A DNA stretch of 64,000 bases, taken from Sequoia sempervirens. Lineage: Eukaryota; Streptophyta; Pinopsida; Cupressales; Cupressaceae. The translations under genes and the position numbers were made by a program. The notes beneath the pieces were generated by a model that was not told the origin of the DNA, did no database searches, and saw only the letters and a list, made by a program, of their open reading frames with translations. Position 1 is the first letter of the stretch. Each line of letters starts with the position of its first letter. Location: NCBI GenBank assembly GCA_007258455.2, contig VDFB02047230.1:154367797-154431796 (forward strand), written 5' to 3'. Below are positions 24,363 to 36,723 of the stretch, in pieces.

Positions 24363-25440
24363 CTAGCTAGAGAGAGAGTTCTTGTTCCAAATTTTTAGCT
24401 TTTTATCAATTTTTCCTTTGACCCAATTCCACATTTCTTTCAAGGATGGATTTATGGCAAACAGAATGCCAAGGTACCTTACATGAGTGGAAGGCCCACC
24501 CCATTGAAATTTGAACTTACCAAACCAATCTAGGGGGGCAGGGTTCCAACTTAGGGAAATTGACTTTGGCTTGGATACTTTTGCTCCAGAGACCTCATAG
24601 AATAGGTCCAATTTTTCCATTAGGTTATTGAAGTTATTTTCCTTCATATTGATGAAGATTGGTGTGTCATCAGTGAAGTGGATATTTATTACTTCAGCAT
24701 CATTGGGTAGCCTTGCTTTATTGATTTACCCAGTGGGATTGAATTTTTCAATGAGCCATTAATATCAAGTTGGGCAATGGCATCTTTTAGCAAGGTTTTA
24801 ACCATTTTACAAAAGCTACTAGGAAACCCAAAGGCTTCCAACACCATCAAGAGGAATGACCACTCTACCCTGTCCTAAGCCTTCTCAAAGTCAAGTAGAA
24901 GCAAATCGACTGCCCTAAGCTTTTGGACCATTTCATCCCTTCCTAGCTTGTGATTAAGTTTTCAAGGATGAATCTCCCTTTTATAAAACCAGTTTGTGTA
25001 TAGTTAATTATTTTAGGTAAGATATTTCTTAGTCTCAAGGCAATTAGTTTAGCCAAAATTTTATAAGAAACATTTAAAAGGGTTATAGGCCTCCAATTTT
25101 TAATTAAAGTCTTATCCCCTTCTTTAGGGATGAGTTTTATGATCCCTTTGTTAATTTGACTCCCAAGGGAGCCTTTATTAATGGATTCAGTGTAGATGTT
25201 TAGAAGGTCTTCACTCTGTATTTTGCTTATAAAACTCAATGGGGAGACCATCAGCTCCTGGAGATTTATCATTGTTGAAGGATAAAATAGTTTGGGCAAT
25301 CTCTTTCTTCAAGATTTCTTGGCTGAGAATGTCAACATCACTTGGTGTTAACTTATTGGGGATCAGTTTTCTGCAAACCTCCATGGCTCTAAGATTTTGG
25401 GGGCTTCCCCCTTCAACTTTGAATAGGTTTTGATAAAAAA
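24363..25440 (-). pseudogene. LINE reverse transcriptase
   Basis: Non-LTR reverse transcriptase. Motifs on the minus strand: GIIKLIPKEGDKTLIKNWRP with ITLLNVSYKILAKLIALRL (25150-25040), TQTGFIKGRFILENLI (about 25005-24950), LLLLDFEKA then a stop and DRVEW (about 24905-24860), and the catalytic box FTDD near 24670-24680, where most L1 elements have FADD; both aspartates remain. The C-terminal part (24647-24363) has GAKVSKPKS and VRYLGILF. Several stops and frameshifts separate the blocks. Confidence 0.9.
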
Positions 25441-25860
25441 AGGAGAAACTGGTTATGAATTTGATCTGAGTTATCTAAAAATTTCTCTCCCTCCCAAATA
25501 CAACTTGTTCTTTCCTTAATGCCTTTTTCTTTTATGAAGTTAAAAAAGAACTTGGACCCTTTATCACCATGATTAATCCAATTTATTTTGGCTCTTCTCT
25601 TTCAACCTTGGATTTTTTTTCGTCTGGAGGGCTCTTAAATCATCTTTACACTTTATTACCTTTTCATTTATTAATACATTTGTATGATCCATTTGGATCT
25701 CATTCTCAAGCGTAAGTAGTTCCTCTTGGAGGGAGTTTTCTTGCCATCTCCCATCAATGGCTTTCATTTTACCAATTGTTTGAAATAGCATGGCCCAAGT
25801 TTGCATGTTTTGATTCCATCTTTCTATAGGAGATAGGTTTTTTAGCAACTACTTATTAAG

Positions 25861-26885
25861 TTATCTAATAGTGGAGACTGCATTGTTACAATCTACATCT
25901 TTAAGGAGGCTAGAGTTTAAGATAAACTTATTTTTTACCCACTTTTCCTCCCCAAGGGCATTTCCAATCAACCTCACCCTTACCTTAATGGGTTGGTGGT
26001 CTGAAAGGGTGGATGGGAAAAACTTAACTTTTCCACCACCTTCCAGTCTATCAAATTGGACCTGGTCTTTATTGGCATAGAATCTATCCAATCTCGAATA
26101 GATTCTTTTTTTTGCCCTTTTGGGCATTGCACCAAGTAAACCATATAGAGTCCCTATCTCTTTTGCAACCTTCTAGAGGATCAATTAATCTCAGTTTACT
26201 TTTCAATTTATCCCGGAAGAACTTTTCATTCTCTTTCCAATCTACATCAAACCTACCATCTTTATCATTTGTGTTTTCTATCATGTTGAACTCTCCACCA
26301 AGTACCCAGGGAATATTTTGTCTCCCACATAGCCAATTCCAAAGATCACACCTTGAACTTTATAATCATTGGAGGTATAAATTGAGTAGAATTATATCCT
26401 TTTATTCTCCTTTTCAATTATTATCCAGATAGTTTTGTTACACGGGGAGATGAAACTTTTGGTTACATATTTTCCCCAGCTCTAGGAAAATTCGTCGCCA
26501 GCAATTCACCGATGGAAAATTCATCGCCAACAATTCACCGTGGGAAAATTCACCGCCATGACAAATTTATCGTGGTAAAATTCACCGCCATAACAAATTC
26601 ACCGCCAAGTAAAATTCACTGCTAGCAATTCACCGAGGAGAAAATTAACCGCCATTAATATTTTTTAATATATATTTCAAAACCTTTGATTTAAGTACAA
26701 CAATGCATCCTTCCATAAAAAAATTTGAGGCTGCATTCAAGGGTAAAGTTGACTGCTTTCACCTCTTGTAGCATAACTATATCTTTAGCTTTTTGCAGAT
26801 TTAGATATCTTCTGATGATATACTTTCTATCTGGGGATTCAATACCCCGGATATTCCATCTTAGGCAGTTAAATATCATCTGCAT
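25861..26885 (-). pseudogene. LINE endonuclease, split by a short tandem repeat
   Basis: Target-nicking endonuclease of an L1-type element. The N-terminus (26885-26691) has NCLRWNIRGIESPDRKYIIR and the metal-binding Glu in VMLQEVK. The C-terminus (26127-25861) has SRLDRFYANKD and STLSDHQPIKV, with the catalytic SDH motif intact. The piece at 26284-26084 holds GRFDVDWKEN and SIWFTWCNAQ. Between the N-terminal piece and the rest, about 26440-26690 is replaced or interrupted by an ATTCACCG-type tandem repeat. Confidence 0.85.
26450..26660. repeat. ATTCACCG minisatellite inside the LINE
   Basis: Roughly nine degenerate copies of AAAATTCACCGCCA / GCAATTCACCG occur between about 26485 and 26655. 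The repeat interrupts the endonuclease coding frame and is not LINE-like sequence. Flanking duplications were not identified. Confidence 0.8.
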
Positions 26886-27263
26886 ACATTATCTGGGGTT
26901 CATCTTTGTCACTCCTAAAGGAGTCAAAAACACTTTGGAAGCTCTCCCTCTTTTGAGTTATCAGGGTCTTCCAACGTTTTTTAATTTTTCTTTCGGTGTA
27001 GGGTTTCTTCTCTCCCTTCCTAGCCAGCCTTTTCCTTTTTAGATTTTTTTGATCATTTCTGTACCTACCAAATGGCAGATATCAGCATCTTGGCCCTCTT
27101 TATGCGCCTCTATTACAAGGTTTTTCCATGGAGTTATAATGTCTTGCTTGGATTTTGAGTTGAAAGACATCGTTAGAAAGTTTCTATCTGACTGCCCAAT
27201 AATGTTGGTAGTGGGCGGGGTCAAGTGAATGTCAGATGAAGAGTTTTCCCTGGCGGATGCCAC

Positions 27264-28020
27264 ATCTGCACCTTCCTGCTAATTTTTTTTTGAACAATAG
27301 ACATGGGAAACACTTCTTCATTTTTCCCCATAAGCTGTTAGACTCAGCCTGAGCTATGATGTTTCTTCCCAAAGAGGCAGTTTTATCTCACATGTCTGAG
27401 ACCTGTACATCAATTTCAAAGCTTGCTCGGGCAACAGGGATGAGACTGCCAACAGGTTCAGGGAGGTTGAAAAAGATAGAACCACACTTGAGATAACTTC
27501 TTGGATATTTCATCGATGTCCTCGGATGGGGAGTCAATCGAAATTTTCCTTGGTTCATTTGGACTTTCACAGTCAACATCTTTAGAGGCTTCTTGAAACT
27601 TATTACCAGTGGAAGAGATTATTTATCTTTAATAATTAATAAAAAGTATTTTCAATCATAAAAAAATTACAGATTTGAAAATTAGACACCATATCTATAA
27701 TGGGTTTTAATTTTGTTAAAAAAATATTGAAAAAAAGACATCAAATATAGTACTAAAGTCAAATTTTCTCTTGTTTTCATGGCATTATACTTGCAGATCC
27801 AAGGCTGGGGGTTGGATTTCTAAGCCTAAAACAAAAGTAAAAATGCAAGTTTCAAATTTTAAATTTTATGAAACATGTACTCAACCTAGAATACGTATCC
27901 ATTCTAAAAAGGAATGGGTATATGATGTAAATAGAAATGGGTACCTGTTTCATTTTAAATTGCATACTCATTTTTCTTTACAATAGGTACCCATTTTAAA
28001 AACCAAAATGGGTACCCATT
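27264..28020. other. Unassigned sequence between LINE and copia fragment
   Basis: The minus-strand frame at 27579-27388 might be part of the LINE ORF1, but no motif confirms it. The phrase AAATGGGTACC/GGTACCCATTT recurs near 27934, 27984 and 28005, and related forms lie near 28081. Confidence 0.4.
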
Positions 28021-28139
28021 TCATATGGCTAGGAGTATAGGTTCAGGGACACTTGATTCTAAATGGTACCATTTTTACGAAATGGGTATCTATTCCCATC
28101 AATACTTTTCTACTTGCACGACACTTCCACTAAAGGTGG

Positions 28140-29210
28140 ACTCATTATCCTTTTTTAACCCATTAATCAACTATAAAACTTGCACATCTTACAAAAATAT
28201 ATCTTTATTACTAATGTCAAAGGAGTTGTATAGGATCACTAAAGGAATTACAAATGCACCTCAAAAAGAAGAAACTAAAACAAAATGGATCAATAAGTGT
28301 GATGAAGCTTTTTGTTTCTTGTGTGTAGCTTTGCCATGAGATCTACTCTTATAGGACATATGAACACCTAAAAAAGTATGGGAACTACTAGAATCTTATT
28401 TTGGTAAAATTGTTGAACTAAGAGGACATTAACTAGAAAATGATCTCATAAGACTTAATCTAACCAACTATGACAACATACAATTTCTTCACAAAATTTT
28501 AGTCATTATGAATACAATTGAATGACTGCCAAATTGAAAAGGATTCTCAAGAAATATTGAATGTTCTCTCCAAACTTGGACTTGATGATTTTGTATTCAC
28601 CTCTACCTTCTATATCACTAAGATTTCTCTAGAAACTAAGTTGAAAATTATCATCTTTGATGTATTTGTAGATGTACTAACTAGGGATCAAGATAAACTA
28701 ATCCAAATGGGCACTATAATATCTTCTAAATCGCATGGTTTGGTAGTGAGTTAAAGTACTATAGATAAAATCATGGCACCAAGGATAAATAGTAGAACAC
28801 TCCCATTTAGACTAATACGTCAACTAATTAGTACACATTTCATCAAACTCTAGAGATAAATATGATATCCACTCTTCTAATTATCATTCATAAATCAAAG
28901 AGAGGGCTAAGTGTGACTATTGTAAACGTTTAAGATACAAAGACTCTAAGTGAATGCCTAAGTAGATTTTTTGGTTGATGAATCTTCTTAAGAAGAATCA
29001 TATCTCCATTTTATATTATTATTATCACTAAAATATGCACCCTTGTTGAGTGTAGAGCTCAACTATCTTCTAAAACATGGGAACTTTTCCAGGTTTGTGG
29101 GTCACCTATGGTAGAAAAGAATCTCTAGAGAGGGTTGGTTCCCTTGGTTTTATCACCTAAATCTAAATATATCTACTATTGTTTCTGCAAGAAAAGAGTT
29201 GAGAATAATA
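28140..29210 (+). pseudogene. Ty1/copia Gag fragment
   Basis: Successive frames read a copia-type Gag: KWINKCDEAFCFLCVALP (28287-28338), TPKKVWELLESYFGKIVELRGH (about 28370-28430), ENDLIRLNLTNYDNIQFLHK (about 28438-28498), then QEILNVLSKLGLDDFVFTSTF and DVLTRDQDKLIQMGTI in 28518-28754. A Cys-x2-Cys remnant follows (KCDYCKR, about 28909-28930). The blocks match copia Gag proteins closely. Stops and at least two frameshifts break it. No LTR or pol was recognised around it, so it is a truncated relic. Confidence 0.85.
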
Positions 29211-31862
29211 TAAATGTGAACTTGAAGTGATTTAGGAAGGTGATGAACCAAATTGAAATGAATTGCACTACTATTTTGACACACAATATCTCAGTTATCC
29301 AACTAGTGTTTACACAACTTATATGTTTAACATGCTCATGCATAAGTATTTCATAAGAAAGTTAAACTATTTGGAACTGTTAAAAGGAAAACTATGTATT
29401 TTTTCATAAATAGAAAGTTTGAACCTCAATAATATAGCTTAAATGACCTGCATGAGAGATATACTTTCTACCTAAAGGTGTTGGAATGAGACAACATATT
29501 GGATGATTTAAAGATAAAACATATAAATATATATCAATCATTCATATGCACACAACGAAATAGCTATTGAGAAGGAAAAATTAATAATTTTATTGATGGA
29601 AAGGTGTTCATATAGCAAAAATAAGTCTGAAATCTATTTCCTTTGCTTGAAAATGTGTTACACAATATGTTTTTTCATTGCTTTGACTGAGAAAAACTTA
29701 GTTACAATACTATTTTTTTGCTTGCAAAACTAAAAAACAAGAAAGAAACCTTGACTGCTCCATAATCCCCTCTTAGATGCTTCATGATGTCCTTGATTTC
29801 TCATAAAGACTATCAAACCATCCAACCTCCCTCATGAATTCCTAAACTTCATTTTTCCATGATGATGGGGCATGTGAGAAAGTTTTGAGATGGTCAAAAC
29901 TCTTGGAAGGACGTAGGATTAGGTTCCTCTTTTAATGCATCTTCAAAATCCTTTTGTGAGCTTTAAACAAAACAATAATCCTCATTATAACCTTTGACCT
30001 TGACAATATTGAGAGTCCTTTGCTATGTATCAAAACCATTCACTCAGTATCACTTTCAAGATTCTTTCTACATGTTATTTATAGGTTTATAACTGGTCTT
30101 TCTTTGATAGTAAAAACCTGCAGATTCTTATCGTGGCCTATATGATGTAAGTTTACAACCACTGTGACCATATTTGTAGCTTGACATTTGACATCCATAT
30201 CATCTCACATATTGGCATGCTTAGGTTGAAAATAATATCGTTGAATACATATAAAAATGATTCCTTCTCTATTTAGAAACCTCAATTGGCATGATTACAA
30301 TCATAAACATGACTTCCCTTTATCTTTTGACTGTACATTGTTCTTATGGTCTATCATTTGATTATAACAGACCTGTCCTCTGATTGTGACTACCCTTTGT
30401 GTCTTAATATTTTTGTGGCTACTATACATGGTGATTGTATCTCATATTATTGTCGTATTCTCCTTAGTGAATCTACATGGTCTTTGCCAAGATCTTGATC
30501 CATTGAACAAAAAAATGTCAAGATGCATTGTTATCACTATTGTTGACTACCTAGAGATATATAGGCTTACAATTATCTTTAGACATCACTATCATGAATA
30601 AGCTCATCTTTGAAACCTTCCATATATATTACATAGGTGACTATTCCTTTGTGGCATTTAAGGTTCAAAATCCCTTCCACAGACTTTCTTCCTTTATACT
30701 ACCCATGTCCATTGTCTCTTATTGTCTTATCTTCTCTATGGATTTTCTTTCCTATGACTTCTCTTCATTGGATTGTCAAATTTTCCTTTCCTTGTAACCT
30801 CTATTATACTGGGAAAAAAATCCTTTGTAGATTAATATTCATGGAAGTGGGCTCTATTTTTTCTCCATATAGTAACAAAGCTTCTTTTGGGAGATGATTT
30901 TAAGCATCTCTCATGGTCCTTTGATTTGAATTTCTATTTGATTGTGCTCTGCTATCTTTGATCCTCTCATTCACAGGTTTTCATCAAGACTGTCATTATA
31001 TTTGGAAATTCATAGGTCATGCAAAATATTTTATGAGAGATCCTTCATCCCCATGATTATACTCTCCCATATACTTTGTCATGGAATGTATCCACCATGG
31101 AGCATTCACTGCTCTTTGACCACAATTATTACCTTTTCCCTTTACTAGTTGTCACTTTCTTCTCTCTGTCAAAACTCCTCTCTCACCATCCCTACTTTCA
31201 TTATCCTATTATGTAATATGATGCTAATAGATATTGACTTGTTCAATTTCATCCATATTTTCTACTTGATTTCTCTTGTGGTCTCTAATTTTAATGGCTA
31301 TGTGTTTTTTTCTTCTCATCACTATTACACTTCCTTGGTTTCAAATTGTACATGTCCATGCTACATACTTGCCTTGGAAGGTTGTTCAAATGAAACAATG
31401 GTGCCACATTGGTCATTTCCAAGAACAAATAATGTGTAACAAAAGATTTTTTGCTTGGCTCAAAAATTTATTCTCAACTTCATAAATTCAATATTGAGAA
31501 TCCAACTTCATTTTTTACTTTGTCTTCTTGGTACCTAACACTCAATTTTATGCTCTTCCTGAGGTTTTGATGATCTTTGAGATTTATTTTTTCGCTATCA
31601 AATGGAATTGATCGCTCTTCCCGAACTGCAATATTTCATGGAGATTATCTTCTTAAATATTTCTTGTGACTCTCATATCTTGACATGTAGATTGACACTT
31701 ACATAAGACTATCCCTTTTATAATAGCCATGGACTAAAAATTTCCTTAGTGAAATAGAATTACTAGCTTAAGACTTTGACATACTATTTAAATGTACAAT
31801 CCTTCTATTGGAGATTGTCATGCAAGTTTTTTAAAGGAAATAGGTGACTATCCTTCATTAAC
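29211..31862. other. Unassigned, pyrimidine-rich on the + strand
   Basis: No recognised gene. From about 30300 onward the sequence is T/C-rich with repeated words such as ATTGTCC, CTCTTATTGTC and CCTCTGATTGTG, perhaps a very old form of the 67-bp tandem repeat seen at 34120. Several overlapping open frames have no protein features. Confidence 0.45.
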
Positions 31863-31878
31863 TATCCTTGCTTCTTGT

Positions 31879-33756
31879 CAAGATGACAAGTAAAATTTGA
31901 TGGAGAGGATGCTAAAGTGGAGCAAGAAAGATGGGAAAGGGCACATGGGAAGGGTTCCAAAATCTGAATTTGGTGTTGGAAAAGATGGAGAGGATGATAG
32001 TGAGGATGTTGATGCAGATCGGGGTGTTGAGACAGTTGTGCTCCCTAGGTTGGTTTTGTTTCTTACTCTATGGGGTGTTGGTTTTTCCCTACTTGTGTTG
32101 GTGGTTTTGGCTCCCTCCTGGAAGTGTTGCTTCCCTTCGGGTCCTGGAGGAATGTGTTTCCTTGATGGGGATTTTGTGCTAGTTTCTTCAAGATTTTTGG
32201 GAGCTCTTATCTTTTCCAAAGCAAACTCTGAGGCTATGGTGATGGGATTCTAGAGGGAAGATGTGAGGTTGGGATTTGTTGTGATATTTTTTATCAAGTC
32301 TCTCCCTTCCATTTTCCCTTGTGCCTCTTGGACTATCTTCTTTTGGATGGGTTTGGTGTAACCTACTTGCTTTCTTTGTTGTTTCTTTCTGTTGGTTGCA
32401 CACCCGTGGAATTTTTTATTTACGGTATCTCTCTTTTTGGAGCTAGGTGGGTTCCCATGTGGGATTTGTCTATTTTATTCCTTTTTGGCCTGATTTGGGC
32501 TCTCTTTTCCTATGTTTCTCCCATTGTTGGGAATGGGATTGGTGAGCTTGAAGAGGGTGGAGTTTTTATTTTCTGCCATGGATGTGGAAGGGAGCCTCTC
32601 TTTTGTAGCTTGGACCCCCTAGTTTGTGAAGTTATTCTTGTTGAAAGGGGTTGGTTATGCTTCATGGGTCCCTAGTTATGTTTTTGTTATCTCAGATGTG
32701 AAGTTGGTTCTATGTGACCATTAGGTCGACACCCTCCCTAATATGGTGAAGAGTATTCTTATGAAGGGAGTTTATTATCTTTTGAAGGCTGATTTGTTGT
32801 ATTGGCACTGAAGGTTCACCTTGGTTTCATCTTTGTGGTGTTCTATTTCTATAAGACTATTGGTTCCTATTAATTTTTTGGTGATCAAGGGAATTTCATT
32901 AGTTAAGTTGTTACAAGTGTTGTTTCTAAAGGCTCAAAAGTTCTGGCATTTTATTTTGGTGGTTGACGTACATTCTTCTTATTTCTTGTACTAGTATCTT
33001 GTTATGCCAAAGGTGGTTATGACAAACCTTCCTTTTGAATTTTTCTCTCTAGTTCTACTAGTGGTGTCTTCTATGGAGGTGGAGATTGCTCCTATTTATC
33101 TAGATCCCTCTTCTATTAAGGTGGAGGTGCTTTTGGTAGATTTGGTGGAGAGTTATTTTCTCTTCTACTTGCTCCTATCAAGGTGGAGAATGTGTGGGAA
33201 GAAGAGTGAAGGCTTTGGAGGTTTTCTATCTCATATCTTCCTCTCCTATAGAAGGGACCTCCCTCCTATTAAGGTGGAGTTGGATTTAGTGATTTAGGTG
33301 GGGTGTTGTTGCAAGAAGGTTGGCGTGCTTCAGTGTTCTATTGTGCTCTCTAACTCCCCCTATTTAGATGGGGTTGTTGGATTTGTAGGTGTTTTGGATT
33401 GAGGGTTTGATGGTGTTCTACATCATTAAGATGTTTGTCTCTCTTAGCTCAATGGTGTCTTCCTTGAGTGGCTAGTTTGTTCATGTATGGCTGATGTAGG
33501 AGGTGTTTTTTGTTTACATAAGGGTTCCAAGTCCCGGTCAAAACCTGGTTGTAAAGGGATCTTGGTCCCTTGTTTTCTTTTCTGATGTAGCTTGTGTAGT
33601 CATGTTATTTTGGTTGTTACTATTGTTGGGTTGTTGGTTTTCATTTTATCTTGTATGCATCATGCTTTACTTTGACAGGGTTACAAGTCCCTTCAAAACC
33701 ATTATATAATGATTTTTGGGTCCTATTAAAACCTGTTTTTACCCCTAATAAAAAAT
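31879..33756 (+). mobile_element. LINE-like insertion with 16-bp target duplication
   Basis: TATCCTTGCTTCTTGT occurs at 31863-31878 and again at 33757-33772, bracketing a 1.88-kb segment that ends in CCCCTAATAAAAAATT. A long perfect duplication and an A-rich 3' end are the signature of LINE-type insertion. The body is G/T-rich and shows no RT, so it may be a 5'-truncated LINE 3' region, a non-autonomous partner or a processed transcript. The phrase CTATTAAGGTGGAG or close variants recurs near 33113, 33176 and 33268. Confidence 0.8.
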
Positions 33757-34119
33757 TATCCTTGCTTCTTGTTTCTTATCACTATCCACAAAACATTATC
33801 ATCACTTTTGTCCTTTGAATTATATGATCACTGTCCTCTTTGTGTTTCATAGTGAAAATAGTAAAAGTTTGTATGAAATTTTCCTACCACTGTCCTCCTA
33901 CTTTGTGAGGTTGCTCTTTGTTGTAAAAGTCTTTTACATTATATATTTGACATTGTTTCATTCTTCTCCTTTTCTTCTTTATGGCTATCACCAAACTTTT
34001 ACATTGTCTTTGGGAATTCCGAGATGTGCTACTCTTATTAATCATAGCATTTTGGATACCTTTTATGTGATGACTATTCTCTTTAAGCCTCATAGTAATT
34101 TACCACTCACTTTGTTTGT

Positions 34120-34258
34120 GATTGTCCTTATTCATTCATAAACATTGTCCTATCCTCTTGAGTTTCTCACTCCTCACTGCCCTTTTGATTGTCCTTATTC
34201 TCTCATAAATATTGTTATGTCCTCTTGAGTTTCCCATTCCTCACTTCCCTTTTGATTG
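34120..34258 (+). repeat. 67-bp tandem repeat, copies 1-2 and start of copy 3
   Basis: Units start GATTGTCCTTATTC at 34120 and 34187, and the third start (GATTG) is at 34254. The third unit resumes at 36719 after the inserted LTR element and ends at 36785. Confidence 0.9.
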
Positions 34259-34542
34259 TGTTAGAAACCAAGATCAGATTTGTAAACTAGAATATCCTTC
34301 CACATAAGAGAAAAACAGAAAAAGCAAAGAGGTTGCAAAAAGATGTGCAACATAATATTATTCAGGAATTCATTAATTACAAGATATGATTTGCTTTATA
34401 AAATAAAATATGCATAACCCTAATCTTATCTTGAGAAACAAGATAGCTCAATAAGATAATAATGACAACTAATTAACCTAGGAATTAAATAATTACCTAA
34501 GTAAAGTTATGCAAGTGTAATTAAATATTAATTACACTAACA
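34259..34542 (-). repeat. 3' LTR of the non-autonomous element
   Basis: 284 bp, TGTTAG...CTAACA. Followed on its right by a C-run (34543-34549), the complement of the PPT. Confidence 0.9.
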
Positions 34543-36422
34543 CCCCCCCATAAGTGCAACTTAGGGAGACTAACAAAGCATGCACCTAAAACTAAGATGA
34601 ATGCAATAAAGCATGAATGGGTCCCGACAACAAGGTCTAATTAGGTACCCAAGTACAAATGCAATAATGAGGTAGAGAAGGGAAACCTAGTAGGAAAAAA
34701 ACCCCTACAATGAGATGACTGTTGCAAAGAAGCACTAGAAGAACACTGTGGAGTAACATTGGAACTGCAATCTGACAAGCAAGGAAAGATACTTCTATCT
34801 ACAACTGAAACCAAAAAAAAGAATCATGATAATGCAACAACAGACCCAATGACACGGAACACTGGAAAACTCACAAACTGGAACAAACCTAGAATATGTG
34901 AAGCAATAGTAGATGAGATGATGACAGAATCTCGCAACCATGTATCTCGATGCCGATGCCAAACTATGAATGAAACTATACCATGGGAAGGAGTACCAAA
35001 TAAAGACTTTGGAACATTAACCATAAAAACATGGCCCTCAAACTGAGAAGGATCTAAACCAATGCAGATCAAGAAACATAATCTCTCAACTAAAGTGGGA
35101 ACCAATGAATCCGATATGTGTCAAGCAATAGCAAAAATGTGGCCAAAAGAAACTAAGAAACTAGATATAACCCATGCGAGCTATCATCAAATCAAAATGG
35201 ATATGGAGATCAAAGTGAAAAACTACACTCTAATAAGATTTATTATGCAAGAAACCCCCCTAATCGAACTTTATCTTAGTTCATTTATTACAATAACCCA
35301 ATGATTGTAAAAGAAGAGAATGAGAAAAATGCATTAAAAAAATATAAATAGACCTCATATCTATGTAGAGAACAGAACTAGCTTTCCAACGCCACAAGAA
35401 TGACAAAAAATGGATCACTAAGTCAAAAGATCTACCCTCTGAAGAAAAACAACAACATCTAAGTTCAAAGGCCTGAAAAATAAATCTGGAGAAAAATCAG
35501 AAGAATCCACCTTCACCACTGGATTGGTTTTGGAATCATCTTTCCAATGGTATCTCATTTGCAAAAAAGGACACTGTATGCAAAAGTTACGCCCGATTTT
35601 GTAGAAACAGCTCCAGAATGCCCAATAAGGGTTGCAAGGCACCCAGGGGGCTAAAAAAATAGGCCCCTGGTCCTATGTGTGACTAGGGGCTGGGACATAG
35701 CCCTTGGTCATTCATATGATCACCGGAGTGCTTGAGGGGTCGGCTGGGGGCTGGGTGCATAGTGCCCGGTCCCCCATGTGACCACGACCAAGCAAGCAGA
35801 GCTCGCAAGTGCTGGAAGCTGAGCTCCTGGTCCACTATAGGACCAAGGCAAAGCAGTGAAAGACCCATGGGTGATGGGTGGAAAGTAGTGAACCATTGGA
35901 GACTCTTGGCGATGGCGGTGGAGTGGTGGCCGCCCAGTGGTGGGATTGATTTGTATTGGAGGCGTCGGTACGCATTTCTAAAAAACATTTTTTTAATTTT
36001 TTTAAAATTTTTGTGCATCGAACTGCGTGCTGGGGAGGCCAAGCCCCCCCTAGACAAAATTTTGTTTCCTTTCAGACCAACTTCACCAAAATAGATGAAA
36101 CAACAAACATTCTTAGGGTTTTTGGCCGCTATTAACACGATGGTGACCTCTGTTTCTGCTCAAACTACTCCAAAAAATTGGCTACCCCCAGATCTTGCAA
36201 ATAATCTCCCAGCCTGAAACCCTCATAGATCTGGCAAATGATGGCCAAAATCTGCAAAACAAAATTCAATCCTAACTTTTTCTAGCAATCTAAATCCAAT
36301 GGTGAAGCTCGATCTAATCCAAAATGCCTCATAGATGAACTCAAGGCATGATGCCCTCGAGGAATCCTAAACGAACCTTGCAATGATTTTCTCAAAAATC
36401 TAAAAAGGGGCTGCAAATCAAG

Positions 36423-36434
36423 GCTCTGATACCA
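36423..36434 (-). other. Primer-binding site, initiator tRNA-Met type
   Basis: GCTCTGATACCA, reverse complement of TGGTATCAGAGC, abutting the LTR. Confidence 0.9.
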
Positions 36435-36718
36435 TGTTAGAAACCAAGATCAGATTTGCAAACCAGAATATCCTTCCATAGAAGAGAGAAACAGAAAAAG
36501 AAGAGAGGTTGCAAAAAGATGTGCAACATAATATTATTCAGGAATTCATTCATTACAAGATATGATTTGTTTTATAAAAGAAAAGATGCATAACCCTAAT
36601 CTTATCTTGAGCAACAAGATAGCTCAATAAGATAATGATGACAACTAATTAACCTAGGAATTAAATAATTACCTAAGTAAAGTTATGCAAGTGTAATTAA
36701 ATATTAATTACACTAACA
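36435..36718 (-). repeat. 5' LTR of the non-autonomous element
   Basis: 284 bp, TGTTAG...CTAACA, directly right of the PBS complement (36423-36434) and followed by the GATTG duplication. Confidence 0.9.
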
Positions 36719-36723
36719 GATTG

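Larger units (their letters stand above)
23037..27263 (-). mobile_element. L1-type LINE, minus strand, degenerate
   Basis: On the minus strand, from high to low coordinates: a possible ORF1 remnant (27263-27039), the apurinic-type endonuclease N-terminus (26885-26691), its C-terminus (26284-25861), a linker (25848-25573), reverse transcriptase (about 25440-24363) and a zinc-binding C-terminal region (23644-23258). This order is that of plant L1 elements. Frames shift repeatedly and stops are common. Ends and target duplication were not resolved. Confidence 0.88.
34259..36718 (-). mobile_element. Complete non-autonomous LTR retroelement, minus strand
   Basis: Two 284-bp direct repeats (34259-34542 and 36435-36718) have TGTTAG...CTAACA ends. 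The PBS is GCTCTGATACCA (reverse complement) at 36423-36434 and the PPT (reverse complement CCCCCCCATAAG) is at 34543. A perfect GATTG target duplication lies at 34254-34258 and 36719-36723. The 1.9-kb interior shows no gag or pol motif; the minus-strand open frame at 35683-36138 looks non-coding. It is therefore a small non-autonomous (TRIM/LARD-like) element depending on a copia-type partner. LTR difference is about 5% by eye. Confidence 0.92.

Noticed and set aside
31878..32219. Minus-strand Ser/Thr/Pro-rich frame
   Set aside because: Lies antisense within the LINE-like insertion and overlaps an equally long + strand frame; no recognised motif.
33815..34141. 108-residue + strand frame near the tandem repeat
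   Set aside because: Pyrimidine-rich sequence with no domain; runs into the 67-bp tandem repeat.
35683..36138. 151-residue minus-strand open frame inside the small LTR element
   Set aside because: No gag, pol or other motif. It overlaps a similar + strand open frame (35732-36094), typical of a GC-richer noncoding patch.
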